A stretch of 64,000 nucleotides of DNA from assembly GCA_038143955.1 (NCBI GenBank), contig JAYQMT010000005.1:372001-436000 (forward strand), read 5' to 3'. The notes under the pieces are model-generated. The model was given only the letters and a program-made list of their open reading frames with translations, did not search any database and was not told where the DNA came from. The position numbers were made by a program, and so were the translations under genes. How positions within the stretch are numbered: the first letter of the stretch is position 1; the number at the start of each line of letters is the position of its first letter. Below are positions 28,846 to 40,591 of the stretch, piece after piece. The DNA comes from Porticoccus sp038143955 (GTDB taxonomy: Bacteria > Pseudomonadota > Gammaproteobacteria > Pseudomonadales > Porticoccaceae).

Positions 28846-31800
28846 ATGCCCCAGCCTTCTTTTGTTCACCTTCGGCTTCACAGTGAGTATTCACTAATTG
28901 ATGGTCTTATCTCTATAAATCCACTTATTCATAGGGTGGCTGAGCTGGGCATGCCAGCTGTTGCCCTTACCGATATAACCAATTTCTTTGGATTGATTAA
29001 GTTTTATAAAGCTGCCCATCTATCTGGCGTAAAACCTATATTTGGTGCAGATTTATATATTCGTAGCACTATTGATGGTATATCACCATATAACATGACG
29101 TTTCTTGTAATGAATATGACAGGTTATCAAAATCTTACAAAACTGATATCTCGTGCTTATCAAGAGGGCCAAAGTCACGGTATTCCTATGATTAATAGTA
29201 GTTGGATTAAGGATGCATCGGAGGGTCTTATTGCACTTTGTGGCCGTCAAAGTGATATTGGTCAAGCAATACTTGCGGGAAATAATCTTCAGACTGAAAA
29301 ATTCTTGCAGAGCTGGATTGAGTTATTTACCGATAGATTTTATTTGGAGTTAACTAGAACCAGAAGAATAGGCGAAGAAGATTTTATTCATTCCGCTATT
29401 GGATTGTCTCAAAAATTTAACTGCCCTGTAGTAGCTACAAATGACGTTAGATTTTTAAAATCTGATGATTACGAAGCACATGAATCAAGGGTTTGCATTG
29501 GTTTAGGGTGTGTTCTAGACGACTCTAGACGAGCCAAGATATATAGTGAAGAGCAATATCTTCGTTCAGAAGATGAAATGATCGAACTTTTTAACGACAT
29601 ACCAGAGGCTCTAGAAAATACGCTGGAAATTGCCTACCGATGTAACCTAGAGCTTAAATTGGGCGAAACTTTTTTGCCAGATTACCCTATTCCTGAGGGA
29701 TTAACCAAAGATAATTTTTTAAAAAATTATCTATTGAAGGCCTTGAAGATAGACTTTCAAAGATTGCTATAGTATTAAAAAAAGATCCCAAAGAAAATAG
29801 AAAAAAATATTTTGATCGCCTTGATTTTGAGCTTCAAGTTGTAATAAAAATGGGCTATCAAGGCTATTTTCTAATAGTAATGGATTTCATCAGATGGGCT
29901 AAGCAGAATGGAATACCTGTGGGTCCTGGACGAGGTTCTGGAGCAGGCTCATTAATTGCTTATGCACTTGGAATTACAGACTTAGATCCTCTTGAATACG
30001 GTTTACTATTTGAGCGATTCTTAAATCCTGAACGAGTATCAATGCCTGACTTTGACATAGACTTTTGTATGGATAATAGGGATAGGGTTATTTCGTATGT
30101 ATCAGATAGATATGGTCGAGATGCAGTTTCTCAAATAATTACCTTTGGAAAAATGGCAGCAAAAGCGGTAGTAAGAGATGTGGCCAGAGTGCAGGGTAAA
30201 CCTTATGGTTTAGCAGACAGGCTATCGAAAATGATCCCAGCAGATATTGGAATGACTCTAAAAAAGGCAGCTGAAGAACAGGATATTTTGAGAGACTTTT
30301 TATCTGAAAATGATGAAGCACAAGAAATTTGGGATATGGCAGTTCAACTTGAAGGTATTACTAGAAATGCAGGTAAGCATGCAGGGGAGTTGTTATTGCA
30401 CCGACAAAGCTCACAGATTTTTCTCCGTTATACTGTGACGAAACAGGAGAGGGTCTCGTCACTCAATTTGATAAAGACGATGTAGAAAGTGCAGGGTTGA
30501 TCAAGTTTGATTTTTTAGGATTAAGAACACTAACAATCATAGATTGTGCAGTCAGAATGGTGAATAAGCGCTTCCATGATTCTTCAGACAAAATATTAAT
30601 GATAAATGATATCCCATTAGATGACCCTTTAGTGTTTGAACTTATACAGCAAGGAGAGACGACTGCTGTATTTCAATTAGAATCACAAGGCATGAAAGAT
30701 TTAATGAAGCGCGTAAAACCTAATTCATTTGAGGATATCATTGCCCTTGTAGCCCTCTATAGGCCAGGCCCGCTAGAATCGGGAATGGTTGACGATTTTG
30801 TTAATCGTAAACATGGTAGATCAAGAGTGGCCTATCCTGATGAGAAATTTCAGCATCAAAGCCTAAAGCCAATTTTAGAGCCTACTTACGGAGTTATAGT
30901 TTATCAAGAACAGGTGATGCAAATTGCCCAAATTCTTGCAGGATACTCTTTGGGAGAGGCAGACTTACTTCGTCGTGCTATGGGAAAAAAGAAGCCAGAG
31001 GAGATGGCTAAACAGCGAGAAATTTTTGAAGAAGGCGCTAAAAAACAAGGGATTGATCCTAACCTCGCTATAAAAATATTTGATCTAGTGGAAAAATTTG
31101 CTGGATATGGATTTAATAAATCCCATTCTGCTGCATATGCACTTTTGGCCTATCAAACAGCCTACCTTAAAACACATTATCTGCCTGAATTTATGGCAGC
31201 AGTCTTATCTGCTGATATGCAGAATACAGATAAAGTAGTCAGATTGGTTCAAGAGTGTAATCATAGAAAAGTAAAATTATTATCACCAGATATAAATCAT
31301 AGCTATTTTATTTTTACCGTTTCGGATAAGGGCCAGATAATATATGGCCTTGGTGCAATTAAAGGTTTGGGGGAAGGGCCAGTTGAGAGTATTATTACTG
31401 CAAGAGAAAAAGGTGGAAATTTTGTTGACTTATTTGATTTTTGCTCAAGAGTCGATGCTAAAAAAATTAACAAACGAACACTTGAAGCATTAATAAGATC
31501 CGGTGCAATGGATAGCATAGGTCCCGCTGGTGATCCCGGTTATCAACGAACAGTAATGTTGTCGGCTATGAGTGAAGCTGTCAAGACAGCAGAACAGCAT
31601 GCTCGAAATGAAACTATTGGTATGACTGATTTGTTTGGGGAAAAGCCTAACGCCCCAGTCATAGGATGCAAATATAAAAAATTTCATTACATCTCCTCAG
31701 AGACCTCTAAGGAAAGATTAAGCGGAGAAAGAGATACTTTAGGTCTGTATCTATCAGGGCATCCAGTCGATGAGTATAGCGACGAACTAGCTTGCTACAT

Positions 31801-32341
31801 TAAAAGAAAAATATTTGAACTTAAGGCAGAAAAAACGCCACAAACTGTGGCAGGTTTAGTTATGGATATAAGAATGGTGAGAACTCGTAGTGGCGATAAT
31901 ATGGCAATAATATCTCTTGATGATAAAAGTGCTCAAATTGATGTGGCAGTTTTTTCTGAAACTTTTAAAGAGGCTAGAGAAAAAATTGTTAAGGATGAAT
32001 TTTTAGTTATTGAAGGGCAAATTACCGCAGATAATTATACTGATGGAGTAAAGATGAGGGCAGATAAAATTAATACTTTGTATGAGGCTAGATCAAAATA
32101 TTTGAAGGCTATCGTAATAGATATGAATAAAGAAGATCTAAAAGATTTCTCTATTGATGATATTTCCAGAATCATGCAAGATTATCGCGATGGAAAATGC
32201 CCAGTCAGAATAAGTTATAATAATAAAGATGCCTTATGCGAAATAGCTCTAGGTGACAAATGGCTTGTTTCACCTAAAGATGAGCTGCTTCAGAAGTTAA
32301 AAAATAAAGTTGGAAATGACATGGTGCACTTGAGATTCTAA
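28846..32341 (+). CDS. dnaE: DNA polymerase III alpha subunit (two frame breaks)
   Basis: DnaE is the replicative polymerase catalytic subunit. The reconstructed length of 1165 aa equals the E. coli size class. It has an N-terminal PHP domain (VHLRLHSEYSLIDG), the palm with GPGRGSGAGSLIAYALGITD and catalytic PDFDIDF near residue 400, the fingers and tandem HhH region (GFNKSHSAAYALLAYQTAYLK), and a C-terminal OB domain (residues ~1000 onward). The runs at 29721-29726 (six A; seven) and 30384-30387 (four G; five, restoring HAGGVVIAP) break the frame. An essential gene broken twice argues for sequencing error. Confidence 0.96.
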
Positions 32342-32461
32342 CGAACTAAAAATTAGAAAATTAAAATAAATAAATTGATGTTTTATTAAAAGACCTAATT
32401 CCTTTGCCAAAATATACTAGGTTATAATTGGCGACTTGATTATTACAGGTAGCAATTTTAT

Positions 32462-33412
32462 ATGAATTTAGATTACTTAGATTTTGAGCAACCTATTGCG
32501 GAACTGGAATCCAAAATAGATGAGCTTCGCTTGGTCGGCAATGATAGTGACATTAATATTGCTGAAGAAATAAAAAAACTCAAAGAAAAAAGCCAAAAGC
32601 TTACAAAAAAAATTTATTCAGAACTTTCCTCATGGCAGACCGTTCAAGTTGCAAGACACCCTCTTAGACCATATGCGACTGATTATATTAGTCGTATTTT
32701 TACTGATTTTGAAGAGCTTCATGGAGATAGACAGTTTGGGGACGATAAAGCTATTGTTGGCGGTATTGGTAAACTAGAGGGAAGACCGGTAGTTATCATA
32801 GGTGAGGAAAAAGGTAGAGGTATAAACGAGAAGGTAAATAGAAACTTTGGTATGCCAAAGCCAGAAGGGTACCGCAAAGCTCTGAGATTAATGGAGATGG
32901 CAGAACGTTTTAGGATCCCAGTTATTACGCTGATAGATACCCCTGGCGCATACCCCGGAATTGACTCTGAAGAAAGAGGCATTAGTGAATCTATTGCCAA
33001 TAACCTTGCTGTAATGTCTCGACTCAAAACACCTATAATTTGTACAGTTATAGGAGAGGGTAGTTCTGGAGGGGCTTTGGCGATTGGTGTTGGCGATCAT
33101 ATAAACATGCTTCAATACGCTACTTATTTTGTTATATCGCCAGAAGGTTGCGCAAATATAATATGGAAAACTTCCTCTAAAGCTTCTGAAGCAGCAGAAG
33201 CTATGGGAGTCACATCTAGTGTTCTACAAGATCTAGGCATTGTAGACGAAACGATTTTAGAACCCATTGGCGGAGCACACAGAGATATCGAGGCTATGGC
33301 AGTAAACCTGAAAATGTCTTTAATTAAACAACTTGATAATTTATCTGATATTCCTATTGATGAGTTAATAGAAAATCGCTATCAAAGATTAATGAGTTAT
33401 GGCGAACGATAA
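32462..33412 (+). CDS. accA: Acetyl-CoA carboxylase carboxyltransferase subunit alpha
   Basis: AccA with AccD transfers the carboxyl group from biotin to acetyl-CoA, making malonyl-CoA. This intact 316-aa protein (319 in E. coli) has WQTVQVARHPLRPY, FEELHGDR, TLIDTPGAYPGI, GEGSSGGALAIGVGD and PEGCANIIWK. It follows dnaE by about 120 bases, as in E. coli and Pseudomonas. Confidence 0.97.
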   Translation: MNLDYLDFEQPIAELESKIDELRLVGNDSDINIAEEIKKLKEKSQKLTKKIYSELSSWQTVQVARHPLRPYATDYISRIFTDFEELHGDRQFGDDKAIVGGIGKLEGRPVVIIGEEKGRGINEKVNRNFGMPKPEGYRKALRLMEMAERFRIPVITLIDTPGAYPGIDSEERGISESIANNLAVMSRLKTPIICTVIGEGSSGGALAIGVGDHINMLQYATYFVISPEGCANIIWKTSSKASEAAEAMGVTSSVLQDLGIVDETILEPIGGAHRDIEAMAVNLKMSLIKQLDNLSDIPIDELIENRYQRLMSYGER

Positions 33413-33537
33413 AAGATATTTAGACTCTTGGAGTTTATTCTAGGTAATTTATCAAAAAATTATCGATTTATTGTATTGATTATCAATTTTGTAAATAGAC
33501 AGTAACGTTATATTTTCTTTTTATTTTTAAGGTATCA

Positions 33538-34893
33538 ATGATATTCGAAGTTAAACATCTTTTTGAGCACCTCGATAAGTTTAACGAGGCTAATCATTTA
33601 TATGTTGGGTATAGTGGAGGCCTTGATTCACATGTATTAATACATGTAATGGTTGAGCTTGTAGGTAAAAAAAAGATAACAGCAGTGCATGTTAATCACA
33701 ATTTATCGCCTAATTCTGACATCTGGCAAGAACATTGCGAAGATATATGTCTTGAGCTTGGTGTCGATATAATTTGTAAAACAGTAAGTATAAAAAATAG
33801 AGGAACCGGTATCGAGGATGCCGCTAGAGAAGCTAGATACAGCATATTTGAAAAATTACTTAAAAATAACGATTTACTAATTCTAGCTCATCATGCAGAT
33901 GATCAAATTGAAACTATGCTATTTAGATTATTTCGGGGCTCTGGAATAAAGGGCATGTCTGGAATGCCAATATCACGATTATTAGGTAAAGGAGAGCTAT
34001 TTAGGCCATTGCTACCATTTTTTCGCGGGGATCTAGAATCTTATGCGTCAGCCAATCAAATTAACTGGATTGAAGACGATAGCAATTTAAATACAGCCTT
34101 TGATAGAAACTTCATAAGGCATAAGGTGATACCCACAATAAAAGAGCGCTGGCCTAACTCTTCTTTTCAGCTTAATCGTAGCGCTAAAATTTTCTCAGAA
34201 TCAAATTTTTTGATAGATGTATTGGCTCGGAAAGACTTTGAGACTATCACGGAAGTTTTCGAGCGAGTTGGTTGGAGTATATCGATTGATCAACTTAATA
34301 GCTTTGAAATAATAAGGCAAAAAATATCTTAAGATATTGGTTCAATTTACATAATTTAACATTACCATCATATGCTGCGCTTGAAAACGTATTAAATCAA
34401 ATAATTGGCTCAAAAATTGATGCTGAACCTATTGTATCCTGGGCTGATATACAGCTAAGAAGATTTAATAAAAAACTATATCTTTTGCCTTTGAATATTG
34501 ATGACCCAAATTACTTAATTAAGAAAAAAAAAGGGCGAGTGCTATTAAAAAAAAGTCCTATAAAATGGGATGGTTTGAGCCAACTAATTCTTCCAGACAG
34601 CAGTAGCTTATGTGTGAAACAAAAAATAAAGGGTGGTCTTAGAATAGGCGCTAAAAAAATCTAGAGATCAGATTTCGTAGTGGTGGTGAGCGCTGTAAAC
34701 CAAAGGGGCGAAGCAGTTCCAACACCTTAAAAAACTTTTTCAAGAATATTCTTTAGAGCCGTGGTTACGAAATAATATACCTTTAATTTATATCGATGAT
34801 CGTTTAGCAGCTGTAGGTGATTTATGGGTATGCGATGAATTTTGTGCTGAACAAGATGAATACGGTATTCAGCTTGAGTGGCTATACCAATAA
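33538..34893 (+). CDS. tilS: tRNA(Ile)-lysidine synthetase (three frame breaks)
   Basis: TilS converts cytidine 34 of tRNA-Ile(CAU) to lysidine, so that it reads AUA. The reconstructed length of 452 aa is close to E. coli (432). The N-terminal PP-loop motif GYSGGLDSHVL, then ARYSIFEKLL, LAHHADDQIETMLFRLFRGSG and NFIRHKVIP define the catalytic domain. The C-terminal part includes RSGGERCKPKGRSSSNTLKK. Three A runs are each one short: 34319-34324, 34653-34659 and 34729-34734. Only about the first 58% reads in one frame. AUA codons are common in this AT-rich genome, so the gene is presumably functional. Confidence 0.9.
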
Positions 34894-35058
34894 AAGCTAT
34901 ATTACTTAGTAATATATTGAGACAATTCACTATCTCTGTTAGTCTAATTTCCCATCGTTATAAAAAAAAGCTCCAGTAAATCTAAGTTATTCTTTCTTGT
35001 CCTAGAAATTTAACTTGATTGAATTGCTTTTTAGTTCAATGTGCCTTTAGGGATTTAA

Positions 35059-36747
35059 ATGACACGTTATATATTCGTTACAGGTGGGGTAGTATCTTCT
35101 TTGGGTAAAGGAATTGCAGCCGCTTCCTTAGGTACAATTCTTGAGGCCAGAGGTCTTAACGTTACTATCTTAAAATTAGACCCCTATCTAAATGTAGACC
35201 CGGGAACAATGAGTCCTTTTCAACATGGAGAAGTTTTTGTTACAGAAGATGGTGCTGAAACAGACCTTGATCTTGGTCACTATGAGAGATTTTTATCTTC
35301 AAAAATGTGTAGCTTAACAACTTTACCAGTGGTAAAGTTTATGAAACGATTCTGCGTCATGAACGCAAAGGAGATTTTCTTGGTGCTACAGTTCAAGTTA
35401 TTCCTCATGTCACCGATGAGATAAAAAGACGTATTTTAGCTGGGGGTAAAGGCTTTGATATCGCTATTATTGAAATCGGAGGTACAGTTGGTGATATAGA
35501 ATCACAACCTTTTCTTGAAGCTATACGACAGCTAAAACTAGATCTTGGCTTTAGCCGCTCGGTCCTCATACATTTGACTTTAGTTCCATACATTGCTGCA
35601 GCAGGCGAGACTAAAACAAAACCAACCCAACACTCCGTTAAAGAGCTTAGATCTATTGGACTTCAGCCAGATGTATTACTTTGCAGGAGTTTTATTGAGT
35701 TGGATGAAGGCCAAAGAAAAAAATTGCTCTTTTTACAAATGTTGCTGAAGAAGCTGTTGTTACCTTGCTAGATGCTAAGTCTATTTACGCTATTCCTCGA
35801 GATCTAGAAACACGAGGATTGGACAAAACTGTTCTAACTAGGCTCGCCTTAGATTGCCCAAAACCGGACCTTTCCGACTGGGATTGGGTCGCTGAAAATC
35901 ATTCTAATCCAAAGCATGAGATAACAATTGCTATGGTTGGTAAATATGTTGAGCTTCTGGATGCATATAAATCTCTAAACGAGGCTTTAATACATGGAGG
36001 TATCAGAAACCAAACCAAGGTTAATATTAGATATATAGATTCGGAAAACTTGCAAGACCAAATATCGCTCCTTGATAATTGTAATGGTATTTTAGTTCCT
36101 GGTGGATTCGGAATACGTGGAGTTGAGGGAAAAATTAACGCCGTCAATTACGCTCGTACTAAAAAAATACCCTATCTGGGAATATGTCTTGGTATGCAGG
36201 TTGCAATGATAGAATTTGCGCGTAATGTTTGTAATCTAAAGGGTGCAAATAGCACAGAATTCGATCAGAAGACACCTCATCCAATTATTGCACTTATAAC
36301 AGAGTGGCTAGACAGTTCTGGTTCAGTAGAAATACGTGATGAAGATTCAGATTTAGGTGGAACAATGAGACTTGGGGTCAAGCCAGTTATCTGGTAGAGG
36401 GTACAATCGCTCACGATATATACGGAAAAAATACGATTTTTGAGCGACATCGACACCGCTATGAGGTCAATAATAATTATGTTATTCAGTTGCAGAATGG
36501 TGGTATGAAGGTTGGCGGCTGGTCAGAGAACAAATCTCTAGTAGAGATGATCGAGATATCTGATCATCCTTGGTTTGTTGCATGTCAGTTTCATCCGGAA
36601 TTTACCTCTACACCCCGAAATGGCCATCCGCTGTTTACAAGCTTTGTACAAGCCTCTCTCAAACAACAAAATCCACTGATTATTCTGGGAAGGCTAGCTT
36701 ATGACAATATCAAAAGCAACTGCTCCGTCTTTAACAATCAATATTAA
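35059..36747 (+). CDS. pyrG: CTP synthase (three frame breaks)
   Basis: PyrG aminates UTP to CTP with glutamine and ATP. The reconstructed length of ~563 aa is slightly longer than usual (545). The synthetase domain has GGVVSSLGKGIAAASLG, LKLDPYLNVDPGTMSPFQHGE and LGATVQVIPHVTDEI. The glutaminase domain has LVPGGFGIRG, GICLGMQ (nucleophile cysteine) and CQFHPEF. Breaks are a missing A at 35316-35317, a short A run at 35717-35723 and a short G run at 36374-36377 (restores GGQASYLVEG). The frame then ends at 36747, overlapping kdsA by 47 bases; a further undetected indel near the end is possible. Confidence 0.93.
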
Positions 36748-37570
36748 AAATATTCCAGTTAGTAATAATAAACCTTTTGTGTTGTTCGGAGGGTTAAATG
36801 TAATAGAGTCAAGAGATCTCTCTATGCGGGTAGCTGAGCATTTTGTCACAGCAACAAATAAATTACGGATTCCCTATGTATTTAAAGCTTCGTTTGATAA
36901 AGCTAACCGTTCATCATTCGACTCATATCGTGGTATTGGTATAGATGAAGGATTAAAAATATTTCAAGAAATTAAAGAATCATTTTCGATACCTGTCATC
37001 ACTGATGTTCATGAGCCTCATCAGGCAGAGTTGGTAGCACAGGTATGCGATGTCTTACAGCTACCTGCCTTTTTAGCTCGGCAAACTGATTTAGTTCAAG
37101 CAATCGCTAAAACTGATACGGTCGTGAATATCAAGAAACCTCAGTTTATGAGTCCTGCCCAAGTGGCTAATATCGTAAATAAATTTGAAGAATTTGGTAA
37201 TAGCAAAGTTCTCCTATGCGAGAGGGGTACGTGTATGGGATACGATAATCTTGTAGTAGATATGCTTGGTATTCGAACTATGAAAGAAGTGAGTGAGGGA
37301 TTACCAATTATTTTTGATGTAACTCATGCACTTCAAATAAGAGAACCTGGTAGTCCTATCTCGGGTGGTCGTCGTCATCAACTGGGAGATTTAGGAAAAG
37401 CAGGCATTGCTGTAGGTTTAGCTGGCCTATTTCTAGAAGCACACCCTGATCCAGATAACGCGAAGTGTGATGGACCAAGCGCGCTGCCCTTAGATAAACT
37501 AGATAGCTATCTTTCACAGATAAAAGAATTAGACGATCTTATAAAGTCTCAGCTGCCACTTGAACTATAA
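36701..37570 (+). CDS. kdsA: 3-deoxy-D-manno-octulosonate 8-phosphate synthase
   Basis: KdsA condenses PEP and arabinose 5-phosphate to KDO 8-phosphate for the LPS inner core. This intact 289-aa protein has FVLFGGLNVIESRD, IPYVFKASFDKANRSS, ITDVHEPHQAE, LPAFLARQTDL, NIKKPQFMSP and DVTHALQ. AHPDPDNAKCDGPSALPL ends the core. It carries about ten N-terminal residues more than E. coli KdsA. It starts inside the end of pyrG and precedes eno, as in Pseudomonas. Confidence 0.96.
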   Translation: MTISKATAPSLTINIKNIPVSNNKPFVLFGGLNVIESRDLSMRVAEHFVTATNKLRIPYVFKASFDKANRSSFDSYRGIGIDEGLKIFQEIKESFSIPVITDVHEPHQAELVAQVCDVLQLPAFLARQTDLVQAIAKTDTVVNIKKPQFMSPAQVANIVNKFEEFGNSKVLLCERGTCMGYDNLVVDMLGIRTMKEVSEGLPIIFDVTHALQIREPGSPISGGRRHQLGDLGKAGIAVGLAGLFLEAHPDPDNAKCDGPSALPLDKLDSYLSQIKELDDLIKSQLPLEL

Positions 37571-37619
37571 TTTATTTTTTATGTATGCATCACGAGCATA
37601 TTTTTTTGGAGATTTTTAG

Positions 37620-38906
37620 ATGACCAATATTTCTGACATCAGAGCCTATGAGGTATTAGACTCTAGGGGTAATCCAACTATAAGTGCAGAGGTGATACTA
37701 GCAGACGGAAGTACAGGCTCTGCCTGTTCTCCGTCTGGTGCGTCAACTGGTTCAAGGGAAGCACTTGAGCTAAGAGATGGCGACAATAATCGATATTTGG
37801 GCAAAGGTGTTCTCAAGGCTGTTGGTAATATAAATAAAATTATTAAGCCATTATTGCTTGGTAAAAGTGCCCTTGATCAAAAGGCTATAGATTTGTTGAT
37901 GATAGAGGCCGATGGAACTGAAAATAAAGCTAATTTAGGTGCCAATGCTGTTCTGGCTGTTTCTCTTGCTGTATCTAAGGCAGCAGCAATATCTCTTGGT
38001 ATACCATTATATGAGCATATAGCAAATATTAATGGAACTCCCGGTAAGTACACTATGCCAGTTCCAATGATGAATATTATAAATGGAGGAGAACACGCAG
38101 ATAATAATGTTGATATTCAAGAATTTATGATTCAGCCAGTATCTGCAAAAAGTTTTTCGCAAGCATTGCAGATGGGAGCAGAAATATTTCATTCATTAAA
38201 AAAAATACTAAGTAAAAAAGGTCTCAGCACTGCGGTGGGTGATGAAGGTGGTTTTGCCCCAAATTTATCTTCAAACTCTGAGGCTCTTGCTTGTATAGAA
38301 GAGGCAGTGACGGCCTCTGGATATAAATTAGGCGTAGATATAATGCTAGCGTTAGACTGCGCATCTTCTGAATTTTATCATAATGGCAACTATCAGTTGC
38401 TTGGTGAAGATAAGATATATAGCTCTAAAGATTTCACAGACTATTTGTCGACTCTTTGTGACCAGTACCCCCTCATCTCAATTGAAGATGGTCAGGATGA
38501 ATCTGATTGGGATGGCTGGAAATACCAAACAGAAAAACTAGGAAAAAAAATCCAGTTAGTGGGCGATGATCTTTTTGTAACTAACACTAAAATATTGGGC
38601 AAGGGAATCGAGCGGGGCGTAGCGAATTCTATTTTAATTAAATTTAACCAGATTGGAACTTTGACAGAAACTCTTGCTGCTATAAAAATGGCAAAAGAAG
38701 CAAATTATACTGCGGTTATTTCTCATAGATCAGGAGAAACAGAAGATACAACTATTGCAGACCTTTCAGTTGGAACAAGTGCAGGTCAGATAAAAACCGG
38801 TTCCCTTTGTCGTTCAGATCGAACCGCAAAATATAATCGCTTGCTACGTATAGAATCTGATCTACAAGTCAAAGCTCCTTATAGGGGGCTATCTGAGTTT
38901 AACTAG
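37620..38906 (+). CDS. eno: Enolase
   Basis: Enolase interconverts 2-phosphoglycerate and PEP and is part of the RNA degradosome in gammaproteobacteria. This intact 428-aa protein has AYEVLDSRGNPTISAE, SGASTGSREALELRD, GGEHADNNVDIQEFMI, SAVGDEGGFAPN-type VGDEGGFAPNL, LVGDDLFVTN, and SHRSGETEDTTIADL with the catalytic lysine preceding at IKFNQIGTL. A GGAG ribosome site precedes the ATG. Confidence 0.97.
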   Translation: MTNISDIRAYEVLDSRGNPTISAEVILADGSTGSACSPSGASTGSREALELRDGDNNRYLGKGVLKAVGNINKIIKPLLLGKSALDQKAIDLLMIEADGTENKANLGANAVLAVSLAVSKAAAISLGIPLYEHIANINGTPGKYTMPVPMMNIINGGEHADNNVDIQEFMIQPVSAKSFSQALQMGAEIFHSLKKILSKKGLSTAVGDEGGFAPNLSSNSEALACIEEAVTASGYKLGVDIMLALDCASSEFYHNGNYQLLGEDKIYSSKDFTDYLSTLCDQYPLISIEDGQDESDWDGWKYQTEKLGKKIQLVGDDLFVTNTKILGKGIERGVANSILIKFNQIGTLTETLAAIKMAKEANYTAVISHRSGETEDTTIADLSVGTSAGQIKTGSLCRSDRTAKYNRLLRIESDLQVKAPYRGLSEFN

Positions 38907-39019
38907 GTTAATTATTTTTAAAATGTATTCGCGTTTTAATAGTGATGGAGAGAGAAAATATTAAGTTATCTTTAAACAAGAATACTGGCGAAATCGGTTA
39001 AGTCCGTTAGAATGATTGT

Positions 39020-39298
39020 ATGCGATGGTTACTAATCATTCTATGTGTCTTTATCTCTGCCCTCCAATATCGTTTATGGTTTGGTGATGGGAGTTTTCCT
39101 CATAAATATAAACTTCAAAATGATGTCACTTCTCAACAGAAAAAAAATGAAAATCTAAGACAAAAAAATCTTGAACTAGCTAAAGAACTCGAGCATCTAA
39201 CTAATAGCACGGATAGTATTGAAGAGCGAGCTAGAAGAGATCTTGGTATGATTAAGGATGGCGAAACCTTTTATATGATTGTTGAAGAGGAGAACTAA
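39020..39298 (+). CDS. ftsB: Cell division protein FtsB
   Basis: FtsB is a small bitopic protein that, with FtsL and FtsQ, activates septal peptidoglycan synthesis. This 92-aa protein (103 in E. coli) starts MRWLLIILCVFISALQYRLW, a single membrane helix followed by WFGDGS. A periplasmic coiled coil (LRQKNLELAKELEHL) and SIEERARRDLGMIKDGETFY complete the family pattern. It lies between eno and ispD, the usual position, and its TAA abuts the GTG of ispD. Confidence 0.92.
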   Translation: MRWLLIILCVFISALQYRLWFGDGSFPHKYKLQNDVTSQQKKNENLRQKNLELAKELEHLTNSTDSIEERARRDLGMIKDGETFYMIVEEEN

Positions 39299-40079
39299 GT
39301 GACTAGCAAGCATTTTTCAGAAGAATACTTACTAGAATTAAGTAAAAGACAAACGTGGATAGTCATACCTGCAGCTGGAATTGGAAGTAGATTTTCAGAG
39401 TTTAAATCAAAGCAATACGAGGAATTTTTTGGCCAAACGATTCTTGAATTTACTTTAAAAAAATTATTAGAAATTAAGCATATTAAAGTAATAATCGCTG
39501 TCAATCCTAAAGATAGCAAATGGAGAACTTTATCTGGTTTAAAACATCCATCTGTTGAAATAGTTACAGGCGGCAAAACAAGAAGGGACTCTGTTTTTTT
39601 TGCGCTTGAACACATCAAAGAGAGGGTAAGTAGATTTGACTGGATACTAGTTCATGATGCAGTAAGGCCCTGTGTTAAAATTAATGATATAAAAAATTTA
39701 TTCGATCAGACCTCTTCACCTAGCGATATAGGCGGTATACTCGCTTCAAAAGTTGTTGGGACTCTAAAAGAGTAGAGCCTTGCACTATCGCCAATAAAAT
39801 CCTCATGTCTCTACTATTGAAAATTTTTCAATTTCTGAAGCACAAACTCCACAATTGTTTCACTTTAAATTACTTTATGAAGCTCTAGAAAAGTCAATAA
39901 TAGAGGGCTGGATAATAACTGATGAGGCATCAGCTATAGAAAGATATTTAGAAAGCGGTTGCCCAGGGTCGGACAATCCAGTGATTGTTGAAGGGAGTCG
40001 AGATAATATAAAAATTACCCGTCCTGAAGATATTGCAATAGCTAAAGCGATAATAATGAGTCAACAGGAAAAACTATGA
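39299..40079 (+). CDS. ispD: 2-C-methyl-D-erythritol 4-phosphate cytidylyltransferase (two frame breaks)
   Basis: IspD couples MEP to CTP, the third step of the MEP pathway. The reconstructed length is 260 aa including a ~20-residue N-terminal extension relative to E. coli. The CTP-binding loop is IPAAGIGSRF, followed by SKQYEEFFGQTILE, VTGGKTRRDSV, WILVHDAVRPC and the C-terminal TDEASAIE and NIKITRPEDIAIA. Two A runs are one short, at 39766-39769 and 39796-39799. The GTG start directly follows the ftsB stop; translation may instead begin further in. The end overlaps ispF as ATGA. Confidence 0.92.
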
Positions 40080-40543
40080 GAATTGGTCATGGTTACGACG
40101 TTCATGCATTCGGGGAAGGCGACCATATTATTATTGGTGGAGTCAAAATCCCTTTTAGATACGGCCTTTTAGCTCATTCAGATGGAGACGTCTTAATACA
40201 TTCACTTTGTGATGCGCTACTTGGGGCAGCAGCACTGGGCGATATAGGCAAGCATTTCTCAGAAACAGACCCACGTTTCTTAGATATAAATAGCCGCAAG
40301 TTACTAAGATCGGTCGTTTCATTGATCAAAAGTAAAGAGTACTCAGTCGTAAATGTTGATATCACAATTATAGCTCAGGCGCCTAAGTTGGCACCCTATG
40401 TTGATGCTATGATTGTAAACCTTTCATCTGATCTTGAAAGTGATGCAGGTGTAGTTAATGTTAAAGCTACAACCACAGAGAATCTAGGTTTTGAGGGAAG
40501 AGGAGAGGGGATAGCTTGCCATGCTGTTGCGCTGATTCAATAG
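40076..40543 (+). CDS. ispF: 2-C-methyl-D-erythritol 2,4-cyclodiphosphate synthase
   Basis: IspF cyclises CDP-ME 2-phosphate with loss of CMP, in the MEP pathway. This intact 155-aa protein (159 in E. coli) has RIGHGYDVHAF with the zinc ligands, LLAHSDGDVLIHSLCDALLGAAALGDIG, and the C-terminal KATTTENLGFEGRGEGIACHAV. It is translationally coupled to ispD by an ATGA overlap. In Pseudomonas truD and surE follow; here neither is present and pcm comes next. Confidence 0.97.
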   Translation: MRIGHGYDVHAFGEGDHIIIGGVKIPFRYGLLAHSDGDVLIHSLCDALLGAAALGDIGKHFSETDPRFLDINSRKLLRSVVSLIKSKEYSVVNVDITIIAQAPKLAPYVDAMIVNLSSDLESDAGVVNVKATTTENLGFEGRGEGIACHAVALIQ

Positions 40544-40591
40544 GTATATAAGCTAAAAAAAATATCATTAAAACTTTTATAGATAAAATTA

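Noticed and set aside
32405..32435. TTGCCA ... TATAAT upstream of accA as a promoter
   Set aside because: The spacing is only about 13 bases and no better -35 is present at 16-18 bases.
34903..34920. ATATTAC-TTA-GTAATAT dyad between tilS and pyrG
   Set aside because: Perfect but entirely A/T-rich and not followed by a T tract; expected by chance in such AT-rich spacers.
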